Assembly: GCA_041593595.1 (NCBI GenBank)
Contig: JBFHNV010000109.1
Span: 1-19,273 of the forward strand
DNA from: JBFHNV01 sp041593595
GTDB lineage: Bacteria > Pseudomonadota > Gammaproteobacteria > HK1
Direction: 5' to 3'
DNA length: 19,273 nucleotides
The notes below the pieces were generated by a model. That model saw only the letters and a list, made by a program, of their open reading frames with translations, was not told the DNA's origin and did not search any database. The position numbers and the translations under genes are program-made. Positions 1 through 7,794 of the stretch are shown here, piece after piece. The stretch's first letter is position 1, and the number at the start of each line of letters is the position of its first letter.

Positions 1-590
1 AGGGCGAGCTCAACATGACCATGAAGGTCGAGATCGGCCGCGGCTACCAGCCGGCGGCGGTTCGCGCCAGCGACGAGGAAGGCGATCGGCCCATCGGGAA
101 GCTGGTCGTGGACGCCTCCTTCAGCCCCGTTCGCCGGGTGGCGTACACGGTGGAGAGCGCGCGCGTGGAGCAGCGCACGGACCTGGACAAGCTGATCATC
201 GAGATCGAGACCAACGGCACCCTGGACTCCGAGGATGCCGTGCGCCAGGCGGCGGGGCTGCTGCGCGACCAGCTGGCCGTGTTCGTGGACCTGAGCGGCA
301 AGGAGGCCGAGGCGCCCAAGCAGCAGACGCCCGACATCGATCCCATCCTGCTGCGGCCGGTTGACGACCTGGAGCTCACCGTGCGCTCCGCGAACTGCCT
401 CAAGGCGGAGAGCATCTACTACGTTGGCGATCTCATCCAGCGTACCGAGGTGGAGCTTCTCAAGACGCCGAATCTCGGGAAAAAGTCGCTCACGGAGATC
501 AAGGACGTGCTGGCCTCCAACGGACTGTCCCTGGGCATGCGCCTGGAGAACTGGCCGCCGCCGGGTCTGCACGAGCAGGGTAACGACTGA
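1..590 (+). CDS. rpoA: RNA polymerase alpha subunit, C-terminal part (5' truncated by window edge)
   Basis: The alpha subunit dimerises to start RNA polymerase assembly, and its C-terminal domain contacts UP elements and activators. The reading frame is open from the first bases, so the gene enters from outside; about 195 codons are visible and roughly the first 130-140 residues are missing. The visible part covers the end of the N-terminal domain (REQ-type segment followed by VEQRTDLDKL and ETNGT), a short linker, and the complete alpha-CTD from DPILLRPVDDLELT to ENWPPPG. The arginine equivalent to E. coli R265, which binds DNA in the VRSANCLK motif, is encoded at 384-386. The first ATG seen, at 15, is internal and not a start. 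rplQ follows 52 bp downstream, the standard alpha-operon order. Identification is certain. Confidence 0.98.
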   Translation, partial: GELNMTMKVEIGRGYQPAAVRASDEEGDRPIGKLVVDASFSPVRRVAYTVESARVEQRTDLDKLIIEIETNGTLDSEDAVRQAAGLLRDQLAVFVDLSGKEAEAPKQQTPDIDPILLRPVDDLELTVRSANCLKAESIYYVGDLIQRTEVELLKTPNLGKKSLTEIKDVLASNGLSLGMRLENWPPPGLHEQGND

Positions 591-642
591 CCGCAACGGG
601 CCGCCGCGCCCGGACGGACGAACGTAGAGGCAGGACAGGGCA

Positions 643-1050
643 ATGCGTCATCGCAAGAGCGGACGGACCTTCAACCGCAGCAGCAGCCACCGGCAGGCCA
701 TGTTCCGGAACATGTCCGCGTCGCTGCTGCGCCACGAGCTCATCCGCACCACCGTGCCCAAGGCCAAGGAGCTCAGGCGCGTGGTGGAGCCGCTGATTAC
801 CATGGCCAAGGCCGACTCCGTGGCGCGGCGCCGACTCGCCTTCTCGCGGCTTCGCGACCGGGCCATGGTGAGCAAGCTGTTCGGGGAGCTGGGGCCACGC
901 TACCAGGCCCGGCCCGGCGGGTATGTGCGGATCCTGAAGTGCGGGTTCCGCCCCGGGGACCGGGCGCCCATGGCCATCGTGGAGCTGGTGGACCGCCCCG
1001 AGCGCGAGGACGAGGAGACCGGAGCCGCGGAGCCCGCCGCCCAGGAGTGA
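643..1050 (+). CDS. rplQ: 50S ribosomal protein L17
   Basis: L17 is a large-subunit ribosomal protein located near the peptide exit tunnel. The protein has 135 residues (E. coli 127) and opens with the family signature MRHRKSGRTFNRSSSHR, followed by FRNMSASLLRHE and the C-terminal YVRILKCGFRPGDRAPMA. The last ~20 residues form an acidic, Glu/Ala-rich tail slightly longer than in E. coli; such tails vary in the family. The ATG start is supported by AGGA at 632-635, seven bases upstream. It follows rpoA and is the last gene of the alpha operon, since a strong terminator begins 27 bp after its stop. Identification is certain. Confidence 0.98.
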   Translation: MRHRKSGRTFNRSSSHRQAMFRNMSASLLRHELIRTTVPKAKELRRVVEPLITMAKADSVARRRLAFSRLRDRAMVSKLFGELGPRYQARPGGYVRILKCGFRPGDRAPMAIVELVDRPEREDEETGAAEPAAQE

Positions 1051-1077
1051 CGGGTGCCGCGGCCGGCGCACCCCGCG

Positions 1078-1104
1078 AGAAGACCGGGCCCGGCCCGGTC
1101 TTTT
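1078..1104 (+). terminator. Rho-independent terminator of the rpoA-rplQ operon
   Basis: A perfect 10-bp stem (AAGACCGGGC at 1080-1089 with GCCCGGTCTT at 1093-1102) encloses a 3-nt loop. It can extend by a G-U and an A-U pair at its base and runs into TTTT (1101-1104), then CGTTT. It lies 27 bp after the rplQ stop and fits a classic intrinsic terminator, although the T tract is short. Confidence 0.9.
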
Positions 1105-1139
1105 CGTTTCCGGGGGGAAGCCGCGCCGGGCGCGGTGCC

Positions 1140-1868
1140 GTGATCGCGCTGCTCACAGACTTCTCCGAGCGCGGACCGTACGTGGGTGAGATGCTGTCGG
1201 TGCTGGCGCGCGAGGCCCCTGGCGTGCCGTCGTTCAGCCTCATGTGTGACCTGCCGGCCTTCGATCCGGCCGCCGCCGCCTACCTGCTGGCCCCGCTGGT
1301 ACTTCGCCAGCCGGAGGGCAGCGTGTTCGTGGCGGTGGTGGATCCCGGGGTGGGCACCCCGGCGCGCCGCCCGGTCTGGCTGGAGGCGGACGGTCGCACG
1401 GTGGTGGGTCCCGACAACGGCCTGCTGGAGGTGCTCGCGCGCCGTGCCCGCGACGCGCGGCTGCACGAGATCCTGTGGCGCCCGCGCCGCCTGTCGGCGA
1501 GCTTCCACGGCCGGGACCTGTTCGCGCCGGTAGCCGCGCGCCTGGCCCTGGCCCGGCCGGTGCGCGCCCGGGCGCTCAGGCGCCGATTTGCCTGGTCGCG
1601 GCGCTGGCCGCCGGACCGCGACCGCGTCATCTATGTGGACGGCTACGGCAACTGCATGACCGGGCGCCGCGCCGCCACCGTCGAGCGCGCCGCCGCCGTG
1701 CGACTGGGCGCGTCGGCGGTGCGGCACGCGCGCACCTTCGGCGAGGTGCCCCCCGGCGAGGCGCTCTGGTACGAGAACTCGCTCGGGCTGCTGGAGGTGG
1801 CCTGCAACCGGGAATCCGCCGCCGTGCGCCTGGGCGCCACAGTGGGCACCCTGATCACCGTGGGCTGA
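1140..1868 (+). CDS. S-adenosyl-L-methionine hydrolase (adenosine-forming), DUF62 / SAM hydroxide adenosyltransferase family
   Basis: Members of this family hydrolyse SAM to adenosine and L-methionine using an activated water. The chosen GTG start gives 242 residues beginning MIALLTDFSERGPYVGEM, the usual family opening. Visible motifs are VDPGVGT (Asp68) with ARRP just after, GPDNGLL (90-96), SFHGRDLFAPVA (His123), and VIYVDGYGNCMTG near residue 163. Asp, Arg and His in these positions match the family's water-activating triad. The C-terminal beta-barrel part follows (LWYENSLGLLEVA, LGATVGT). The reading frame stays open far upstream into rplQ in another frame, but nothing before the GTG resembles the family. 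The start lies 36 bp behind the rplQ terminator with no promoter or good ribosome site in the gap. It is convergent with gatB, with 9 bp between stops. The physiological role is uncertain. Confidence 0.88.
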   Translation: MIALLTDFSERGPYVGEMLSVLAREAPGVPSFSLMCDLPAFDPAAAAYLLAPLVLRQPEGSVFVAVVDPGVGTPARRPVWLEADGRTVVGPDNGLLEVLARRARDARLHEILWRPRRLSASFHGRDLFAPVAARLALARPVRARALRRRFAWSRRWPPDRDRVIYVDGYGNCMTGRRAATVERAAAVRLGASAVRHARTFGEVPPGEALWYENSLGLLEVACNRESAAVRLGATVGTLITVG

Positions 1869-1877
1869 GCCGCGCCT

Positions 1878-3316
1878 TCACCCGTCCAGCCGGCCGCGCA
1901 TCAGGGCGTTGACCCGCTTCGGATCCGCCTTGCCGCTGGAGCCCTTCATCACCTGCCCCACCAGGAAGCCCAGCACCTTCGTCTTGCCACCGCGGTACTG
2001 CGCCACCTGTTCCGGGTGCGCCGAGATGACCTGCTCCACCAGCGCCTCCAGGGCCCCGGTGTCCGTGACCTGCTTCAGGCCCCGCATCTCGATAATGGCG
2101 TCCGGATCGCCCTCGCCGTTCCATGCCGCCTCGAAAACCTGCTTGGCCATGGTGCTGGACAGGGTGCCGTCGTCCACCCGGCGTACGATGGCCGCCAGGG
2201 CCTCTGGGCCCACCGGCGAGCGGGACACGTCCAGATCGGCGCGGTTCAGCGCCGCCGCCAGCTCGCCCGTGATCCAGTTGGCGCACGCCCGCCCGTGCAA
2301 ATGCCCGCCGCTGGCTGCCGTCGCCGTCTCGAAGTAGTCCGCCAGCTCGCGCGATGCCGTGAGCAGCCGCGCCGTCTCCTCGGGAAGACCGTACTGCGAC
2401 TGGAAGCGTGTCCGCTTCGCCTCCGGCAACTCCGGCAGCCGCTCTCGCACCCCGGCGACGAACGTCTCGTCCACCAGCACCGGCAGCAGGTCCGGATCGG
2501 GGAAGTAACGGTAGTCGTTGGCCTCCTCCTTGCCGCGCATGGGCCGGGTCTCGTGGCGTTCCGGGTCGTACAGGCGGGTCTCCTGCACCACCGTGCCGCC
2601 GGCTTCGATCACCGCCACCTGGCGCTCGATCTCGTACTCGATGGCGCGCTCCACGAAGCGGAAGGAGTTGAGGTTCTTGATCTCGCAGCGCGTGCCCAGC
2701 CGCGGCTCGCCGGCGCGGCGCACCGACACGTTGGCGTCGCAGCGCAGCGACCCCTCCTGCATATTGCCGTCGCAGATTCCGAGGTAACGCACCAGCGCGT
2801 GAATCCGGCGCATGTAGGCGACGGCCTGGCGCGCCGAGCGCAGGTCCGGCTCGGACACGATCTCGATGAGCGGGGTGCCCGCGCGGTTGAGGTCGATGCC
2901 GGTGAGACCCTGGTAGGCGTCGTGGATTGACTTGCCCGCGTCCTCCTCCAGGTGCGCGCGGGTGATCCCGACGCGCATCTGCGAGCCGTCCTCGAGATCC
3001 AGCGTGACGTGCCCGCCGCTCACGATGGGCAGCTCGTACTGGCTGATCTGGTAGCCCTTGGGCAGGTCCGGATAGAAATAGTTCTTGCGCGCGAACACGC
3101 ACCGCGGCGCGATCGCGGCGTCGATGGCGAGGCCGAACATCACCGCCATGCGCACCGCCTCGCCGTTCAGCACCGGCAGCACGCCCGGCAGGCCCAGGTC
3201 CACCGCCGACGCCTGTACGTTGGGCTCGGCGCCGAAGGCAGTGGACGCGCCCGAGAAGATCTTGCTGCGGGTGGCGAGCTGGGCGTGGATCTCGAGGCCG
3301 ATGACGGGCTCCCAGC

Positions 3317-3320
<4 letters not shown>
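1878..3320 (-). CDS. gatB: Aspartyl/glutamyl-tRNA(Asn/Gln) amidotransferase subunit B
   Basis: GatB is the kinase and tRNA-binding subunit of GatCAB. It phosphorylates the side chain of Glu-tRNA(Gln) or Asp-tRNA(Asn), and ammonia from GatA then amidates it. The protein has 480 residues, normal for the family. It shows the N-terminal signature VIGLEIHAQL (6-15), NYFYPDLPKGYQISQYE (80-96), LIEIVSEPDLRS (151-162) and LRCDANVSVR (192-201). A helical YqeY-like tail from about residue 330 recognises tRNA (AKQVFEAAWNGEGD, ending at VNALMRGRLDG). The ATG overlaps the gatA stop by 4 bp (ATGA), so translation is probably coupled. It is the last gene of gatCAB and has no obvious terminator before the convergent SAM hydrolase gene. 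Which tRNA is served cannot be told from the window. Confidence 0.97.
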
Positions 3321-4783
<1,463 letters not shown>

Positions 4784-4822
4784 GGCGTGGGTTTCGGGCT
4801 CGGGGGACGCGGCGGCGCCGCC

Positions 4823-5110
4823 TCACTCCACCACCCGGGGCACCAGGTACAGGCCGTCGCGCACCTGCGGGGCGAGGGCCTGGAAGACCTCCCGCCGGTT
4901 CCCCTCGGTGACCTCGTCCGGGCGCAGCCTCTGGGCCTCGTCCAGGGGGTGGGCCATGGGCTCCACGCCGGCGGTGTCGGCCGCGTTCATGCGTTCCACC
5001 AGCGCCAGGATGCCGGCCAGCTCACGGACGTACAGATCGAGGTCGGCGTCGGCCACCTGGAGGCGAGCCAGGTGGGCGATACCCAGGACGTCTTCGGGTT
5101 GCAGGGACAT
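4823..5110 (-). CDS. gatC: Aspartyl/glutamyl-tRNA(Asn/Gln) amidotransferase subunit C
   Basis: GatC is the small subunit that wraps around GatA and GatB and stabilises the complex. The protein has 95 residues, typical length. It starts MSLQPEDVLGIAHLARLQV, then has the family pattern of a second helix (LYVRELAGILALVERMNAAD), the GVEPMAHPLD segment, LRPDEVTEG, and a C-terminal DGLYLVPRVVE that matches the usual GatC ending. It is first in gatC-gatA-gatB and divergent from mreB with 205 bp between starts, the same arrangement as in Pseudomonas. No purine-rich ribosome site precedes the ATG; the bases immediately upstream on the minus strand are C-rich. Confidence 0.95.
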   Translation of the reverse strand: MSLQPEDVLGIAHLARLQVADADLDLYVRELAGILALVERMNAADTAGVEPMAHPLDEAQRLRPDEVTEGNRREVFQALAPQVRDGLYLVPRVVE

Positions 5111-5147
5111 GGTGCGACGGGGGGTCAGGAAAGTCCGATAAACTGTT

Positions 5148-5153
5148 ATTCTA
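5148..5153 (-). promoter_or_regulatory. Putative -10 element for gatCAB
   Basis: On the minus strand this reads TAGAAT, one mismatch from the sigma-70 -10 consensus. It lies in the only clearly AT-rich patch of the window (about 5136-5196), 38 bp upstream of the gatC start, and would give a leader of roughly 30 nt. No good -35 is present at 16-18 bp spacing (the sequence there is CAATGC-like), so this is a modest prediction. Confidence 0.4.
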
Positions 5154-5154
5154 C

Positions 5155-5183
5155 TTGATGAAATAAAGGCGCATTGCTACATT
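5155..5183 (+). promoter_or_regulatory. Putative sigma-70 promoter for the mreB operon
   Basis: TTGATG (5155-5160) matches the -35 consensus at 4 of 6 positions. After a 17-bp spacer, TACATT (5178-5183) matches the -10 consensus at 4 of 6. The pair sits in the AT-rich patch between gatC and mreB. Transcription would begin near 5190 and leave a leader of about 125 nt before mreB. It abuts the opposing gatC -10 element. Confidence 0.4.
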
Positions 5184-5197
5184 GCAGCACAGTTTAC

Positions 5198-5315
5198 AGG
5201 AGGAGGGACGCCGCCGTCACAGCGTCCGGGAGGCGGCCTCGAGGGGTGGCCCGAAGGCACCCTCCCATCCGGGTCGAACCGGACCTTCTGACGCACAGAC
5301 AGGGTTGTTCCATAC
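5198..5315 (+). promoter_or_regulatory. Structured mreB leader with orphan Shine-Dalgarno and three hairpins
   Basis: The leader opens with AGGAGGAGGG (5198-5207), a full anti-16S match, yet no ATG, GTG or TTG follows at translation distance and mreB starts over 100 nt later. Three inverted repeats then follow: GGACGC/GCGTCC (5206-5211 with 5222-5227), GGGTG/CACCC (5244-5248 with 5258-5262, with an inner CC/GG), and TCCGG/CCGGA (5268-5272 with 5279-5283). In-frame stop TGA at 5289-5291 excludes an N-terminal extension of MreB. It matches no riboswitch class I recognise. Regulatory function is inferred only from structure and position. Confidence 0.4.
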
Positions 5316-6365
5316 ATGATCCTCAAGCGGATTCGGGGGCTGTTCTCCAATGATCTCTCCATCGATCTGGGAACCGCGAACACGCTGATATACGCCCGCG
5401 GACAGGGGATCGTGCTCAACGAGCCCTCCGTGGTCGCCATCCGCCAGGAGCGCGGACCCGGCGGCGCGAAGAGCATCGCCGCGGTGGGCGAGGCGGCCAA
5501 GAGCATGCTCGGGCGAACGCCCGGCAACATCCAGGCCATCCGTCCGCTGAAGGATGGCGTCATCGCCGATTTCACGGTCACCGAGAAGATGCTGCAGCAC
5601 TTCATCCACAAGGCACACCAGAACAAGTTCCTGCGCCCGAGCCCGCGGGTGCTGGTGTGTGTGCCCTGTGGCTCCACCCAGGTGGAGCGGCGCGCCATTC
5701 GCGAGTCGGCGGCAGGTGCTGGCGCCCGCGAGGTGTACCTCATCGAGGAGCCCATGGCGGCGGCCATCGGCGCCGGCATGCCGGTGAGCGAGGCCAGCGG
5801 CTCCATGGTGGTGGACATCGGTGGCGGCACCACCGAGGTGGCGGTGATCTCGCTCAACGGCATCGTGTACTCCGAGTCGGTGCGCACCGGCGGCGATCGC
5901 TTCGACGAGGCCATCATCAACTACATCCGCCGCAACTACGGCACGCTCATCGGCGAGGCCACCGCCGAGCGCATCAAGCACGAGATCGGTTCCGCGTACC
6001 CGGGCACCGAGGTCACCGAGATCGAGGTGCGCGGCCGCAACCTGGCGGAGGGCATCCCACGCAGCTTCATGCTCAACAGCAACGAGATCCTGGAGTCGCT
6101 GCAGGAGCCGCTGACCAACATCGTGGGCGCGGTGAAGACCGCGCTGGAGCAGACGCCGCCGGAGCTCGGGTCCGACGTCGCGGAGCGCGGCATGGTGCTC
6201 ACCGGCGGCGGCGCCCTGCTCAAGGACCTGGACCGGCTGCTGATGGAGGAGACGGGGATCCCGGTGATCATCGCCGAGGACCCGCTCACCTGCGTCGCGC
6301 GCGGCGGCGGTCGCGCGCTCGAGATGATGGACGAGAAAGGTGTCGATGTCTTCGCATCCGAGTGA
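5316..6365 (+). CDS. mreB: Rod shape-determining actin-like protein MreB
   Basis: MreB is a bacterial actin that polymerises under the inner membrane and positions the elongation machinery for lateral wall synthesis. The protein has 349 residues (E. coli 347). The N-terminus MILKRIRGLFSNDLSIDLGT contains the short amphipathic membrane-binding segment, followed by phosphate-1 motif DLGTANTL (17-24). Phosphate-2 motif VVDIGGGTTEVAV begins at about 165, and the adenosine motif TGGGALL is at 296-302. VPCGSTQVERRA and EEPMAAAIGAGMPV are also classic. The ATG start is firm because an in-frame stop lies 27 bp upstream, but the ribosome site is weak (CAGG about 12 nt before). It leads the long mreB-nagZ gene series and is divergent from gatC. 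Confidence 0.98.
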   Translation: MILKRIRGLFSNDLSIDLGTANTLIYARGQGIVLNEPSVVAIRQERGPGGAKSIAAVGEAAKSMLGRTPGNIQAIRPLKDGVIADFTVTEKMLQHFIHKAHQNKFLRPSPRVLVCVPCGSTQVERRAIRESAAGAGAREVYLIEEPMAAAIGAGMPVSEASGSMVVDIGGGTTEVAVISLNGIVYSESVRTGGDRFDEAIINYIRRNYGTLIGEATAERIKHEIGSAYPGTEVTEIEVRGRNLAEGIPRSFMLNSNEILESLQEPLTNIVGAVKTALEQTPPELGSDVAERGMVLTGGGALLKDLDRLLMEETGIPVIIAEDPLTCVARGGGRALEMMDEKGVDVFASE

Positions 6366-6396
6366 AGCGCCGCGCTGACCACGGGGAGGGCGCGCC

Positions 6397-7272
6397 ATCA
6401 ATCCGGTCAAGCCGCTGTTCATCCGGGGACCCTCCGCGCTGGTGCGCCTGGTGGCGGCCGCGCTCGTGTCCGTGCTCCTGATGACGGCCGATCACAAGGC
6501 ATCGCACCTGGAGGCGGTGCGTGCGGCGCTGTCCACGGTGGTCTACCCACTGCAGTACGCCGTTCACCTGCCCATCCGCGTGGGTGCCTGGGTGGCAGAA
6601 AACCTGAGCAGCCGCAACGATCTGATCGCGGAGAACGAGCGCCTGAAGATCGAGCGGCTGCGCCTGCAGGCCAGGCTCGAGAAGCTGGTGGCGCTGGAAG
6701 CCGAGAACCGGCGCCTGCGCACGCTGCTGGACTCCTCGGTGAAGGCGGGGGAGAAGGTGCTCATCGCGGAGCTGCTGTCGGTGGATATGAACCCCTTCAG
6801 CCGGCGCATCGTGCTCAACAAGGGGCGGCGCGATGGCGTGTTCGCGGGCCAGTCGCTGGTGGACTCCCAGGGCGTGATGGGCCAGGTGGTGAGCGTCGGG
6901 CCCTTCTCCAGCACCGCGCTCCTCATCACCGACCCGAGCCACGCGCTGCCGGTGCAGGTGCATCGCACGGGCCTGCGCGCCGTGGCCACCGGTAGCGGCA
7001 AAGCGGACGCGGTGGCGCTGGCGCACATTCCGAACAACGCCGATATCCGCGTCGGCGACCTGCTGGTGACGTCGGGCCTCGGCGGACGCTTCCCCCACGG
7101 CTATCCGGTCGGACGGGTGACCCGCGTGCGCCGCGACAGCGGCCAGCCCTTCGCCGACGTGGAGGTGGAGCCCAGCGCCCGGCTGGAGCGCAACCGGGAG
7201 GTGCTGCTGATCTGGTTCCAGGGCCAGGGCGCGCTGCTGGATTCGGCCTATCGGCCCAGGGTGGCGCCGTGA
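6397..7272 (+). CDS. mreC: Rod shape-determining protein MreC; probable non-canonical ATC start
   Basis: MreC is a periplasmic scaffold, anchored by one helix, that links MreB to PBP2 and RodA. From 6397 the frame encodes 291 residues: a cytoplasmic stub with the conserved KPLF-x-RGPS motif (5-13), a membrane helix (~16-34, ending LLMTADH), a coiled coil (~74-113, rich in ENERLK and LEKL heptads), and the two-barrel domain with NPFSRRIVLNKGRRDGV, GLRAVATGSG and GDLLVTSGLGGRFPHGYPVG. The first canonical start, GTG at 6442, would cut off KPLF-RGPS and part of the helix and has no ribosome site. ATC at 6397 has GGGGAGGG (6382-6389) seven bases upstream, so I extend the gene to it. A start-codon substitution or sequence error is the alternative. 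mreD overlaps its 3' end by 4 bp. Confidence 0.9.
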   Translation: MNPVKPLFIRGPSALVRLVAAALVSVLLMTADHKASHLEAVRAALSTVVYPLQYAVHLPIRVGAWVAENLSSRNDLIAENERLKIERLRLQARLEKLVALEAENRRLRTLLDSSVKAGEKVLIAELLSVDMNPFSRRIVLNKGRRDGVFAGQSLVDSQGVMGQVVSVGPFSSTALLITDPSHALPVQVHRTGLRAVATGSGKADAVALAHIPNNADIRVGDLLVTSGLGGRFPHGYPVGRVTRVRRDSGQPFADVEVEPSARLERNREVLLIWFQGQGALLDSAYRPRVAP

Positions 7273-7760
7273 CGACCGGTGCCGGGCAGCGGGGTGGCAT
7301 CGTCATCGCGGCGAGCTTCGTCGTGGCGCTGATGCTTACCGCCCTCCCGATGCCCGACTGGGCCTCCCTGTGGCGCCCGGCATGGGTCGCCCTGGTGCTC
7401 ATCTACTGGTGCATGGCGGTGCCCTCACGTGCCGGCGTGCTGGTGGGCTGGATCGTGGGCCTGCTGCTGGACGTGATGAGCGGCACGCTGCTCGGGCAAC
7501 ACGCGCTGGCGCTGGCCGTCACCGCCTTCATCGCCCACAAGCTTCATCGCCGGGTCCGCGTGCTACCCGTGTGGCAGCAGGGCGTGACCGTCTTCGGCCT
7601 GGTCTTCGTGTTCCAGGCGCTGGTGCTGTGGATCAACGGCATCAAGGGCATGCCCGTGACCCTGGCCGCGTACCTGGCAGCGCCGCTCGTCAGCATGCTG
7701 CTTTGGCCCTGGGTTTTCGTGGTGCTGAGGGATGCGCGGCGCCGCTTCCGGGTTAGCTGA
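7269..7760 (+). CDS. mreD: Rod shape-determining membrane protein MreD
   Basis: MreD is a small integral membrane partner of MreC in the elongasome. The protein has 163 residues, as expected, and is almost entirely hydrophobic, with five to six predicted membrane segments beginning at about residues 10-27 and 37-54. Characteristic are the WRPAWVALVLIYWCMAVP segment and GWIVGLLLDVMSGTLLGQHAL, which matches the family's G-x2-G-hhhD-hh-G-x-hLG pattern. The C-terminus is basic (RDARRRFRVS). GTG start overlaps the mreC stop by 4 bp (GTGA), so translational coupling is likely. mrdA begins 34 bp after the stop. Identification rests on these motifs and on position between mreC and mrdA. Confidence 0.95.
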   Translation: MTTGAGQRGGIVIAASFVVALMLTALPMPDWASLWRPAWVALVLIYWCMAVPSRAGVLVGWIVGLLLDVMSGTLLGQHALALAVTAFIAHKLHRRVRVLPVWQQGVTVFGLVFVFQALVLWINGIKGMPVTLAAYLAAPLVSMLLWPWVFVVLRDARRRFRVS

Positions 7761-7794
7761 AGGCCGCGCGCCCGCGCGCCTCGTCTGAGTCACC

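Noticed and set aside
939..1139. N-terminal extension of the SAM hydrolase reaching back into rplQ
   Set aside because: It crosses the terminator, overlaps rplQ out of frame, and the family begins at the GTG at 1140.
7765..7778. Hairpin between mreD and mrdA as a terminator or attenuator
   Set aside because: The stem is only 5 bp in GC-repetitive sequence and has no T tract.
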